A stretch of DNA of 35,598 nucleotides from an uncultured Verrucomicrobiota bacterium. Its GTDB lineage: Bacteria > Verrucomicrobiota > Verrucomicrobiia > Verrucomicrobiales > Verrucomicrobiaceae. The notes below the pieces were generated by a model. The model was not told the DNA's origin, did not search any database, and worked only from the letters and a program-made list of their open reading frames with translations. Both the position numbers and the translations under genes were made by a program. The first letter of the stretch is position 1, and each line of letters opens with the position of its first letter. The DNA lies in NCBI GenBank assembly GCA_903960845.1, contig CAJCCF010000572.1, positions 1 to 35,598 of the forward strand, read 5' to 3'. Positions 1 to 7,453 of the stretch are shown piece after piece.

Positions 1-242
1 ACGAAAAGCCTGAGCAGAAAAAACCCGGCAAGAACGCTGCTGGCAAGCCGCAGCGCGGGATGGGGGAGAAACAGCGCGCCAGCGACGGCTGCCAGCCACA
101 ACGCCGTGGTGGAAAGAATGCACCACCAGCTCTTCGCGGAGCTGTCGATTGTATAATCCTTGGTCGCCAGGATAAGCTCAGTGCCTGTCCTGCTTTGACC
201 GCCGAGATGGATGGAATCGGCTAAAGCCAGGCCACTATTCAT
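1..242 (-). CDS. Fatty acid desaturase-like protein, N-terminal fragment (cut by window edge)
   Basis: The minus strand is open from an ATG at 242 to the window edge, giving 80 residues and no stop. After a polar N-terminus of about 38 residues comes SWWCILST and a hydrophobic stretch (TALWLAAVAGALFL), then LRLASSVLAGFFLLRLF. This resembles the start of membrane fatty acid desaturases, in which such helices precede the first histidine box; that box would lie beyond the edge. If correct, the protein is an inner-membrane di-iron enzyme that puts double bonds into acyl chains. It is the third gene in a row on this strand, 88 bases after the DUF120-like gene. The family call rests only on the N-terminal pattern; another polytopic membrane protein is possible. 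Confidence 0.55.
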   Translation of the reverse strand, partial: MNSGLALADSIHLGGQSRTGTELILATKDYTIDSSAKSWWCILSTTALWLAAVAGALFLPHPALRLASSVLAGFFLLRLF

Positions 243-330
243 GTGGGCCGAGAGAACCCCAGTATCGCGCGGGTCGCAAGCTCTTATTGCCTCGATATGA
301 GCGTGTAAACAGACTCGATCCGTCACTGAA

Positions 331-774
331 TCAGGGCTCAAAGGTCATTTGTTCCACCGGTGCCTGCAGGCGGATTCGGGTGCCATAGGACAGGTTTTCG
401 ATCCGTGGCAGCAGCAATTCCAGAACATCCGGCTTCTGGAAGTGCTCCGGTTTGGTGTCGGGATGCGGCTGATAGATGAATCCGGACACGGGTGGTGACT
501 GCCCATGCTGCACGACGACATCGAAGAACGAGAAATCTTCCGCACGCTCGGTCGGGTGCCATTTCACATCATGAAACGTGTGCCTGGATTTCACGACCCG
601 ATAGCTCAGGGGGCTGATGCTCACATTGAGCGTGCCCGGATAAAAGGCGCTCAGATCGAGGCCGCGCTCCTTGAATGCGTGAAGCTGCATCTGAATGGTG
701 CCGCCGGGAAAACGCGGGTCGCCATTCAAGCCTGAGGCGACGCGGTGGCCTTCAACAATGGTGGCAGTGATCAT
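331..774 (-). CDS. Small protein resembling the DUF120 (CTP-dependent riboflavin kinase) fold
   Basis: A 147-residue soluble protein that starts 6 bases after the deoC stop, so the two are very likely co-transcribed. Visible pattern: VEGHRVASGLNGD near the N-terminus, YPGTLNVSI near residue 50, and VLELLLPRIENLSYGTRIRL near the C-terminus. The archaeal DUF120 riboflavin kinases have a comparable layout, with a glycine-rich start, a PGTLNV signature and a late segment where the chain ends in a loop after a hydrophobic strand. That likeness is by eye and partial. The pairing with deoC could mean a role in nucleoside or sugar-phosphate metabolism, but no function can be assigned. No signal peptide or membrane segment is seen. 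Confidence 0.75.
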   Translation of the reverse strand: MITATIVEGHRVASGLNGDPRFPGGTIQMQLHAFKERGLDLSAFYPGTLNVSISPLSYRVVKSRHTFHDVKWHPTERAEDFSFFDVVVQHGQSPPVSGFIYQPHPDTKPEHFQKPDVLELLLPRIENLSYGTRIRLQAPVEQMTFEP

Positions 775-780
775 GATGAA

Positions 781-1563
781 TCAGTAGCCTCCGCTGCCAA
801 TTTCTCCACCGGTCGCACCAGGCGTTCCGGCGGCTTCGCGTCTGCGATAGTCGTCCATCATGGCTGCGGTTGCCGTGGCACCGCAGCGGCTGGCGCCGAG
901 ATCGCGGACTTTGATCAGGCCATCAAGGTCGCGCACACCGCCCGCGGCCTTGACCTGGACTTTGGGGGACACATTGGCGCGCATGAGGGCGAGATCGTGC
1001 TCGGTCGCTCCACGGTAGTTGTAGGAGCCGTCGGATTGCTTCACAAAACCATACCCGGTGCTCGTCTTGACCCAGTCGGCTCCGGCAAGCTCGCAGATCC
1101 GGCAGAGTTTGATTTTAAATTCATCGCTGGTTAGGCCTGCCCCGCCATGGGTGAGGTAGTCGTTTTCAAAGATCACCTTCACCCTGGCTTCATGCCGGTG
1201 GGCTTCATCACAGACAGCCCGCACGTCGGCCTCCACATAGTCCCAGTCGGCGCTGAGGGCTTTGCCGAGATTGATGACCATGTCGATTTCAACCGCTCCA
1301 TCTTTGCAGGCCAGTTCGGTTTCGTATCGCTTGGATTCGGTGACGCTGTTGCCATGCGGGAAACCGATCACCGCGCCGACGAGCACTCCGGTGCCGCGCA
1401 GCCATTCGGTGGCCTGCTTCACGGCGTAGGGTTTGATGCAGACGGAAGCCACCTGGTATTGCGCGGCCAGCTTGCACCCGGCTTCGAGATCCGCGTCCGT
1501 CATGGTGGGATGCAGCAGCGAGTGATCGATCATCCTGGCGAGGTCAGAGTAGCTGTAGTTCAT
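781..1563 (-). CDS. deoC: Deoxyribose-phosphate aldolase
   Basis: Cytoplasmic class I aldolase that splits 2-deoxyribose 5-phosphate into glyceraldehyde 3-phosphate and acetaldehyde, a step in deoxynucleoside breakdown. The 260-residue TIM barrel shows IDHSLLHPTMT near the start, VIGFPHG, the Schiff-base lysine in WVKTSTGYGF (Lys166 from the chosen start) and the second active-site lysine in VKAAGGVRD. I chose the ATG at 1563. The frame stays open upstream to a TTG at 1620, but the extra 19 residues are not family-like. Length and motifs fit the family well. The DUF120-like gene follows 6 bases after the stop. Confidence 0.95.
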   Translation of the reverse strand: MNYSYSDLARMIDHSLLHPTMTDADLEAGCKLAAQYQVASVCIKPYAVKQATEWLRGTGVLVGAVIGFPHGNSVTESKRYETELACKDGAVEIDMVINLGKALSADWDYVEADVRAVCDEAHRHEARVKVIFENDYLTHGGAGLTSDEFKIKLCRICELAGADWVKTSTGYGFVKQSDGSYNYRGATEHDLALMRANVSPKVQVKAAGGVRDLDGLIKVRDLGASRCGATATAAMMDDYRRREAAGTPGATGGEIGSGGY

Positions 1564-1669
1564 GGCAGTTGAGCAGGTGTTGGTTTGGCGCGCCTCCAGA
1601 CTGGCCTGGATATCAGGCAAAGATCAATCCCGATGAGGTGTGTGAGATGACATAAGTCCGGAACCCATG

Positions 1670-1804
1670 TTGAGAGTTGAGGGTTGCTTGTTGAGCGCCT
1701 GAAACAGAAGCCGTTCAAGCCACCACAAGCACTCACCTATTGAGTGAATGAACTTGGAAGACTCGATGAGTTGAATCACTCAGCTCTCAACCATGAACTC
1801 TCAA
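1670..1804. repeat. Inverted pair of heptamer tandem arrays upstream of deoC
   Basis: On the left, four consecutive 7-base units of TTGAGAG type occupy 1670-1697 (TTGAGAG, TTGAGGG, TTGCTTG, TTGAGCG). On the right, three units in the opposite orientation occupy 1784-1804 (CTCTCAA, CCATGAA, CTCTCAA). The 86 bases between them carry a small perfect hairpin (CACTCA / TGAGTG) and no convincing ORF. The layout resembles the heptamer-flanked segment at 30103-30515 but has no gene inside. Confidence 0.7.
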
Positions 1805-1837
1805 CCCCGGGTTTGACATAAGCGGTTGTCCTGAGAC

Positions 1838-1878
1838 AAAAAGAAAAACCCCGGCCCGCCTTTCAGCGGACCGGGGTT
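1838..1878 (-). terminator. Rho-independent terminator of the epimerase-Gfo/Idh operon
   Basis: Read on the minus strand, AACCCCGG and the following G+C-rich bases pair with the complementary CCGGGGTT to form a strong hairpin at 1847-1878. It is followed directly by a T-rich run (TTTTTCTTTTT). It begins about 25 bases past the stop of the Gfo/Idh gene. Confidence 0.9.
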
Positions 1879-1902
1879 GATGATCGGATCGAACGCCGGG
1901 CG

Positions 1903-3282
1903 TTAGATGATTTCCACGCCGGGCTTGCCGGGGATGGCGACAGGATAGGCGCCGTTGGCATCAGGCTTGACCGGTGGCTCGGTTTCAGCGGTGACGATGG
2001 CTGGCATGTGCTGAACCTTGGAGTTCAGCGCTTCGTCCCACTTGATTTCCTTGCCCGAGTAGGTGGCCATGCGGCCCATGATGGAGGTCATGGTGGACTC
2101 GGCACCGTAGTAGGCGTTGTTCAGTGGCTTGTTGCCACGGATGGCGGCCTGCAGGGTGTCGTGCTCGATCTGATATGGATCAGGATCGGTGCTGCGACGG
2201 CCTTTCTTGCCTTTGCCTTCCGCACCGCCTGCAGCAGCGTCACCGCCGCTGGCGCGGTATTTCCAGATGGTGTTGCCCTTGTGATCGACGGCGTAGCAGG
2301 CTCCGCTGTTGATGAGGTAAAGCTTGCCCTTGGTGCCGGTGAACTCTTCACGCACGGCATTGTAGACGCCGGACTGGTGACGGCACTGGCTGTTCACGCG
2401 GACGCCGTTGGCGTAGGTGTACTCGACGTAGTGATGGTCATAGATCTGGCCGTATTTGGCCTCTGTGCGCTGTTCGCGGCCGCCCATGCCCTGAGCGCTT
2501 TCCGGATGACCACCGATGAACCAGTTGGCCACGTCGATGTTGTGGATGTGCTGCTCATTGATGTGGTCGCCGCAGAGCCAGGTGAAGAAGTACCAGTTGT
2601 TGATCTGATACATGAGCTCGGACTGGCCGGGCTGCTTGTCACGGAACCAGATGCCGCCGCCGTTCCAATAGACCTGACCGGAAACAATGTCGCCGATGAT
2701 GCCTTTTTCCTTCACTTCCTTGAGAGCCTCGATGTAGCAGTTCTGGTAACGGCGCTGGAGACCGACCACGACCTTGAGGTTCTTTTCATCGGCGATTTTG
2801 GCCATTTCCTGAACCTTGCGGATGCCGGGGCTGTCGACGGCGACCGGTTTCTCCATGAAGATGTTTTTGCCGGCGTTCACGGCAGCTTCAAAGTGATAGG
2901 GGCGGAAGCCGGGAGGTGTGGTGAGAATGACGAGGTCACATGAATCGATCACCTTCTTGTAGCCATCGAGACCGGTGAAGATGCGGGAGTCATCCACCTG
3001 CACTTTTTCGGCGTGTTTGGTCCGCAGGTTGGAGAGGGCGCCATCGGCCTTCTCCTTGAAGGCGTCAGCCACGGCGTGAAGGACAACGCCTTCCTGCTTG
3101 GTGCTGAGGGCCTGGTTGGCCGCGCCTGAGCCGCGACCGCCGCAGCCGATCAGGCCGACTTTGATCTTGTCGCTTCCGGCCACATTGGCGGATTGGGCGA
3201 CGGTGAGGCCGGTGCTCGCGACGGTGGCGGCGGTGGCGCCGATGAATTGACGGCGTGTGGTGGGGGTGGTGTCGATGCTCAT
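1903..3282 (-). CDS. Tat-exported Gfo/Idh/MocA family oxidoreductase
   Basis: A 459-residue NAD(P)-dependent sugar or polyol dehydrogenase-like protein. It begins with a twin-arginine signal (TTRRQFIGATAA, Arg10-Arg11), so it should be exported folded with its cofactor. The Rossmann motif VGLIGCGGRGSG lies near residue 42, and the family motif EKP in FMEKPVAVD at residues 144-146. The C-terminal half is the usual alpha/beta substrate domain and contains a glycine/lysine-rich loop near GGAEGKGKKGRR. Tat-exported members of this family are very common in Verrucomicrobia and Planctomycetes and usually of unknown substrate. It lies 24 bases after the epimerase-like gene on the same strand, so the two probably act on related sugars. 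A strong terminator follows. Confidence 0.92.
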   Translation of the reverse strand: MSIDTTPTTRRQFIGATAATVASTGLTVAQSANVAGSDKIKVGLIGCGGRGSGAANQALSTKQEGVVLHAVADAFKEKADGALSNLRTKHAEKVQVDDSRIFTGLDGYKKVIDSCDLVILTTPPGFRPYHFEAAVNAGKNIFMEKPVAVDSPGIRKVQEMAKIADEKNLKVVVGLQRRYQNCYIEALKEVKEKGIIGDIVSGQVYWNGGGIWFRDKQPGQSELMYQINNWYFFTWLCGDHINEQHIHNIDVANWFIGGHPESAQGMGGREQRTEAKYGQIYDHHYVEYTYANGVRVNSQCRHQSGVYNAVREEFTGTKGKLYLINSGACYAVDHKGNTIWKYRASGGDAAAGGAEGKGKKGRRSTDPDPYQIEHDTLQAAIRGNKPLNNAYYGAESTMTSIMGRMATYSGKEIKWDEALNSKVQHMPAIVTAETEPPVKPDANGAYPVAIPGKPGVEII

Positions 3283-3306
3283 GGGACTGTTGGGTTGGTT
3301 GTGAAA

Positions 3307-4161
3307 TTAGTTATTCCAGGCTTTGCGGATCACTTCGATGCCTTCGAGGTAAACCTGCTCAGTGCTCGGGAAGAAATCGCGCCAGACGCGGGTGGCGGCG
3401 GCGAGGTCGGGGAGTGAGCCACCGAAGGCTTCGATGGTCATCCAACCGTTGTAGCCGATGGATTTCAGATGCTTGATCTGCTCATTGAGATTGATGTGGC
3501 CGCGTCCGGGTGTGCCGCGGTCGTTTTCGGAGATGTGGACGTGGTTGAGTTTGCCCGAGGCGAAAACGGTGTCGATGGCGGCCAGTGGATTCTTCTCTTC
3601 AATGTTCGCGTGGAAGGTGTCGTACATGGTGCCGAAGTTCGGATGATTGACGCGCTTCACGTAGCTGGCGGCCTGCTCCATGGTGTTGAGCAGATGGGCT
3701 TCGAAACGGTTGAGCGCCTCGATGGCGCATTTCACTCCGGCAGCCTCGGCCACCGGGGCGATGGCGCGGTGCACTTCGGCGGCGTTGTCGAGTTCCGCCT
3801 CGCTCGGGTACTTGCCGGTGAAGTTGCCGAGCACCTGGTAATAAGGGCCGCAGAGCGTTTGCACGCCGGCGGCGTGAGCGCATTCAAGCACGCGCTTGAG
3901 ATGATCGATGGCTCCCTGGCGATTAGCTGCCACCGGGCTGATGGCGTTGTGGATTTCATCCGGTAAAACAGTCACGGCCGTGGCTTCGAGGCCGTTGTCT
4001 TTCATGACCCGGCCGATGTTGGCGAAGTGGGCGGGATTGCTCACATCGAAGATCGGGATCTCGACGCCGTCATAACCGGCAGCCTTGAGTTTTTCGATCA
4101 CAGGGAAGTTTTCATCGGTCACGTGACCGGTCCAGAGGAGTAGATTGAAGCCAATTTTCAT
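3307..4161 (-). CDS. Sugar phosphate isomerase/epimerase-family TIM barrel protein
   Basis: A 284-residue cytoplasmic protein of the AP-endonuclease-2 TIM-barrel superfamily, similar to ketose 3-epimerases and hydroxypyruvate isomerase. Visible features are the N-terminal strand MKIGFNLLLWTGHV, GYDGVEIPIFD, the metal-binding glutamate region CAIEALNRFEAHLLNT, HVHISENDRGTPGRGHI, and a second active-site glutamate in GWMTIEAFGG. I chose the ATG at 4161. An open extension of 14 residues to 4203 does not look like family sequence. It is the first gene of an operon with the Tat-exported Gfo/Idh gene. The substrate cannot be read from sequence. Confidence 0.9.
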   Translation of the reverse strand: MKIGFNLLLWTGHVTDENFPVIEKLKAAGYDGVEIPIFDVSNPAHFANIGRVMKDNGLEATAVTVLPDEIHNAISPVAANRQGAIDHLKRVLECAHAAGVQTLCGPYYQVLGNFTGKYPSEAELDNAAEVHRAIAPVAEAAGVKCAIEALNRFEAHLLNTMEQAASYVKRVNHPNFGTMYDTFHANIEEKNPLAAIDTVFASGKLNHVHISENDRGTPGRGHINLNEQIKHLKSIGYNGWMTIEAFGGSLPDLAAATRVWRDFFPSTEQVYLEGIEVIRKAWNN

Positions 4162-4357
4162 GAAGGGGACGGCAAGACTAGGGAGGTACAATGAAAACCG
4201 CAAGACCTGCGTGCGGGGATTTCATGGACCGGGGAAGGGGGAACGTGCGGCGAGGGGCCGGCTTATCAGCCTTGGCATTTCATGTTGAACAAATCCCTTC
4301 GTAAAACCATCATACTGGCGCAGTTTAACCTGCCGGCAGCCCATTCCAGAATACGTC

Positions 4358-4972
4358 ATGCACCTGATTTCCACCGTTCGCCTCCTGACCCTGATCATCC
4401 TCGCCTTGGGCCTCGCCTCCTGCGAGAACGGCAAAAATCCATTCCAGAAGCCGGGCAGTACACAGGATGATCTGTATGTGTCGAACGTGCCGAGCGATGG
4501 TGGCTATCATCCGTATCCGAACCAGCCCGGTCAGATCGCCGGACCTGCCGCGCCGACCTACACGCCACCTCCAGCCCCGGTCGAACCTGACCTCTACGCA
4601 TTCAATTCACCGTCAGGCTCGAAGCCCAAGACATCAGGCACTTCAAGCGGCGGCAGTTCGGCTGGCAGCAGCTCAGGCGGTTCCTCAAGCGGCAGAAGTT
4701 CGGTCAGCGGCACCTCCGGTGGCAGCAGTTCAGGCGGCAGCAGCACCCCTAGAAAAACAACCGCCTCCACCAAGCCCAAATCCAAGTCCAGTTCTTCGAA
4801 GTCCGGCAGCACCGCCAAGAAAAAATCCTCTGGTGGCAGCTACAAGGTGGTCTCCGGCGACTCGCTCTACGCGATTGCCCGCAAACGCGGCACAACCGTC
4901 GCCAAGATCAAGGCTGCCAACAGTCTCAGCACCGATCTGATCCATCCCGGCCTGGTCCTGAAGATTCCGTGA
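4358..4972 (+). CDS. LysM-domain lipoprotein
   Basis: A 204-residue lipoprotein. The signal peptide ends in the lipobox LGLASC, with Cys22 as the lipidation site. A proline-rich stretch follows, then a long low-complexity linker of Ser, Gly and Thr that changes into a Lys/Ser-rich part. The C-terminal 45 residues form one LysM domain (YKVVSGDSLYAIARKRGTT to LVLKIP), which binds the glycan of peptidoglycan. The protein is probably anchored in the outer membrane and reaches the cell wall through the flexible linker. lpxK follows 95 bases later on the same strand. No enzymatic domain is present. Confidence 0.92.
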   Translation: MHLISTVRLLTLIILALGLASCENGKNPFQKPGSTQDDLYVSNVPSDGGYHPYPNQPGQIAGPAAPTYTPPPAPVEPDLYAFNSPSGSKPKTSGTSSGGSSAGSSSGGSSSGRSSVSGTSGGSSSGGSSTPRKTTASTKPKSKSSSSKSGSTAKKKSSGGSYKVVSGDSLYAIARKRGTTVAKIKAANSLSTDLIHPGLVLKIP

Positions 4973-5067
4973 TCGCGCGCGCTCAGCGTTGCTGTCAACC
5001 GGCGACAAGTTTTTGAAACCAAGCCGCTTGTGTCTCTCCATGGTCTGCGGCAGTCTCGGCAGCCAGC

Positions 5068-6291
5068 ATGAAGGACACCCTCGAAGATCTCGAGCAATAC
5101 ATCATCGACGTGATCATCCACAATCGACGTGGAATCCGCGCGTCGTTGCTGCGCACCGTATTCTGGTTTCTGTCGGGCATCTACAAGGGCGCGGTGAGGC
5201 TGCGCCTGTATCTCTACCGCGAGCGCTACATCCATGACCATCATCTCGGCGTGCCGGTCATCAGCGTCGGCAACATCACCGTCGGCGGCACGGGCAAGAC
5301 GCCGGTCGTGGAACTGCTCGCCAAATCGCTCCGGGATCGCGGACGCCGTGTCGCCATTCTGAGCCGTGGTTATAAAAGCAAACGTCAGCGCAAAGCCCCG
5401 CTGAGGTGGCGCATCGCCGCCAAGCTCGGTCTGGCGCGCAAGCCCAAAGGCCTGCCGGCCCGCGTCGTGTCCGATGGTGAAAAAGTGCTGCTCGATTCCT
5501 ACACTGCGGGGGATGAGCCCTTCATGCTCGCGCACAACTGCCCAGGCGTGCCGGTCGTCGTGGATCGCAACCGTGTGAAGGCCGGCGCTCATGCCATCCG
5601 CAAGTTTGGCTCGGATGTGCTGATCCTCGATGACGGACTGCAATACCTGAAGCTCAAGCATCGCCATGACATCGTGCTCGTGGATAAAACGGCCCCTTTT
5701 GGCACCGGCTACATGCTGCCGCGCGGCACGCTGCGCGAGCCACCGAAAAGCCTGCGCCGCGCCAGCTACATCTTCCTCACCAAATCAGATGGAGACAGCG
5801 AAGAAGTCATCCAGCAAATCCGCCGTTACAACGCCGTCGCCGAAATCATCGAGTGCCGGCACCGCCCCGTGTACTTTCAGGACATCCACACCGGTGAGCG
5901 CCTGCCTCTCGACGCCTTTCGTGGCAAATATTGCGGTGCGCTGTCCGGAATCGCGGTGCCTGAGAGTTTTGAAAACGGACTGCGCAAGCTCGGTGCAAAA
6001 GTCCACTGGACAGTGCGCTTCACGGACCACCATCGCTTTCGGGAAAAGGAGATCACCCAGTTCATCGACCGCTGCATCAAGGCTGACGCCCACGCCATCC
6101 TCACCACGGAAAAGGATTATGTCCGCTTTCCCAAGCTCACCCCCGGTGAGGTGCCCATCTACTTCCTGCGCGTCGAGATCGAGATCACCCGCGGCAAGGA
6201 CATTTTTGACCGCCTCGTGAGTCTCATCGCCGAGCCGCGTCATGTCTCCCAGGGACTGGTGGGTGCCGAGTTGGTGGAGGCTTCCGGGTGA
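5068..6291 (+). CDS. lpxK: Tetraacyldisaccharide 4'-kinase (lipid A biosynthesis)
   Basis: Inner-membrane kinase that phosphorylates the 4' position of the lipid A disaccharide precursor to give lipid IVA. The 407-residue protein has an N-terminal helix and basic region, then the P-loop GNITVGGTGKTP (from residue 68), SRGYKSK, the catalytic DDGLQ motif (usually DDGFQ in this family) and PFGTGYMLPRGTLREP. A long late segment GAKVHWTVRFTDHHRF and TTEKDYVRFP complete the family pattern. It is somewhat longer than the Proteobacterial enzymes. Its stop overlaps the GTG start of the next gene by four bases (GTGA), indicating translational coupling. It is direct evidence for a lipopolysaccharide outer membrane. 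Confidence 0.95.
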   Translation: MKDTLEDLEQYIIDVIIHNRRGIRASLLRTVFWFLSGIYKGAVRLRLYLYRERYIHDHHLGVPVISVGNITVGGTGKTPVVELLAKSLRDRGRRVAILSRGYKSKRQRKAPLRWRIAAKLGLARKPKGLPARVVSDGEKVLLDSYTAGDEPFMLAHNCPGVPVVVDRNRVKAGAHAIRKFGSDVLILDDGLQYLKLKHRHDIVLVDKTAPFGTGYMLPRGTLREPPKSLRRASYIFLTKSDGDSEEVIQQIRRYNAVAEIIECRHRPVYFQDIHTGERLPLDAFRGKYCGALSGIAVPESFENGLRKLGAKVHWTVRFTDHHRFREKEITQFIDRCIKADAHAILTTEKDYVRFPKLTPGEVPIYFLRVEIEITRGKDIFDRLVSLIAEPRHVSQGLVGAELVEASG

Positions 6292-6809
6292 GCAAACTGG
6301 TCATCAATCAGGAAACCTATCCGGCGGTCCTGCAGGAGATCGTGCCCGCCGCCAGGAAACTGCTCTGGATCGTCACCGCCGACCTGAAGGATTTGCATGT
6401 CGGAGCCGGCAGAAAATTCGTGCCATTCCTCCAGGTGCTCGCTGAAAAAATCCGTGAAGGCGTGGAAGTGCGGCTCGTTCATGCCAAAGAACCCGGTCCG
6501 CGGTTCCGCGCCGACTTCGACCGCTTCCCCGAGCTCATCGGGAGCGATCTCTTCAGCCGCATCCTCTGCCCGCGCATGCACATGAAGTGCATCATCGCCG
6601 ATGGTCGCATCGCCTACATCGGCTCCGCCAATCTCACCGGCGCAGGCCTCGGCGCCAAGAGCGATCACCGCCGCAACTTCGAAGCCGGCATCGTCACTGA
6701 AGACCGCGCAGTCATCGGCCAGCTCATGACCTTCCTCGACACCTTCTACCTCGGCGACCACTGCCTCAAATGCCAGCGCCGCGACGTTTGCCCCGACCCG
6801 ATTGTGTGA
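6288..6809 (+). CDS. PLD-like phosphodiesterase/nuclease-family protein with a single HKD motif
   Basis: A 173-residue protein of the phospholipase D superfamily. One HKD motif is visible, HMKCIIAD (His98, Lys100, Asp105), followed by YIGSANLTGAG. Members with one motif generally dimerise to form the active site, as in Nuc-type nucleases and some lipid-processing enzymes. The C-terminal tail has four cysteines in CLKCQRRDVC plus the preceding region, and could bind a metal. The start is a GTG embedded in the lpxK stop, so expression is tied to lpxK. No signal peptide is seen. Whether it acts on nucleic acid or phospholipid is open; the lpxK coupling is the only hint towards lipid. Confidence 0.85.
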   Translation: MSKLVINQETYPAVLQEIVPAARKLLWIVTADLKDLHVGAGRKFVPFLQVLAEKIREGVEVRLVHAKEPGPRFRADFDRFPELIGSDLFSRILCPRMHMKCIIADGRIAYIGSANLTGAGLGAKSDHRRNFEAGIVTEDRAVIGQLMTFLDTFYLGDHCLKCQRRDVCPDPIV

Positions 6810-6816
6810 AGATTGA

Positions 6817-7119
6817 CTACTCGAAGCGCTCTTCCCAGTATTCCTCGCCTCGTCGCTCATGGGCAATGGCGATGATTTCGATGACTTCAGGATTGCTGGG
6901 CAGGCGGCGGTAAACGAGCCAGTGGGATTGACGATGAATCTTCCTTCGCAGAGTGCCGTGTCATCCCCTGATGTTGGAGTCAGGATGCCTGAGAACGTGC
7001 AAAATAGCGGCTTCGACGCGCTCAATGAACAATCGGCTGTTCTGTTCGGAGAATTGAGCGATGTGGGCAACGGCTTCCCGGTATTCTTCGAGGGCCTGCC
7101 TTTGAAAAACAAATTTCAT
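6817..7119 (-). pseudogene. RelE/ParE-family toxin interrupted by an in-frame TGA
   Basis: Reading from the ATG at 7119, the frame encodes a typical ParE/RelE toxin start (MKFVFQRQALEEYREAVAHI). It stops at TGA, codon 53 (6961-6963). The same frame then continues without a further stop to TAG at 6817 and gives a normal toxin C-terminus: GTLRRKIHRQSHWLVYRR, VIEIIAIAHERRGEEYWEERF. Full length would be 100 codons including both stops. The ATG overlaps the antitoxin stop as ATGA. A single base change from TGG or a similar codon would explain the break. The product as encoded is 52 residues and lacks the catalytic C-terminal strands, so it is probably inactive. It ends 7 bases from the end of the convergent PLD-family gene. 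Confidence 0.82.
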
Positions 7120-7361
7120 CCGATGCTTGGCAGGCCAAATTCCGCCCGCACTTCGGCCAGGGCTCGAAGACCGTCAACATGCTCAACCACACAAGCATCA
7201 CTTGCCGCCACACGCAGTCCGATTTCATGCCAGGTTGCCTCGGAGAAGACGGCTTCATCTTGAGTTTGCACAACATCCCAAAGTCTCTCGGCGAGATCCC
7301 GACGAGCATCGGTATCGAGCGACATGGCTGCTGCAAAAACATTCTGGATCGTCGCGGTCAT
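7116..7361 (-). CDS. Antitoxin of the addiction-module family
   Basis: An 81-residue acidic protein, mostly helical, beginning MTATIQNVFAAAMSLDTDARRDLAERLWD. It matches the pattern of short addiction-module antitoxins encoded in front of ParE/RelE toxins: an N-terminal helix with A-x-x-L, then D-x-R-x-x-L-x-x-x-L, and a terminal toxin-binding helix. It is intact. Its TGA overlaps the toxin ATG by ATGA. With the toxin broken it may survive as a solitary antitoxin. Confidence 0.8.
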   Translation of the reverse strand: MTATIQNVFAAAMSLDTDARRDLAERLWDVVQTQDEAVFSEATWHEIGLRVAASDACVVEHVDGLRALAEVRAEFGLPSIG

Positions 7362-7453
7362 CGTAGCCCAAGCTTATTCAGCACCTGAGGCGAACTCAAG
7401 CATGAATTAGTGAGCAGCAATGGGTCGCCTGTTTGCATCGTATAGATCATCCG

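Noticed and set aside
1670-1804. CRISPR array
   Set aside because: Units are 7 bases, contiguous and without spacers; no cas genes are present.
4285-4316. Promoter for the LysM lipoprotein (TTGAAC and CATACT)
   Set aside because: The spacing is 20 bases and the -10 match is weak, so it is not listed as a feature.
6961-6963. Selenocysteine or pyrrolysine codon in the toxin
   Set aside because: The toxin family uses neither and no suitable hairpin was recognised after the TGA; a nonsense mutation or read error is simpler.
6240-7112. Minus-strand open frame of 290 codons across the PLD-family and toxin genes
   Set aside because: It overlaps the PLD-family gene on the other strand and the toxin in another frame; the toxin frame gives the recognisable family sequence.
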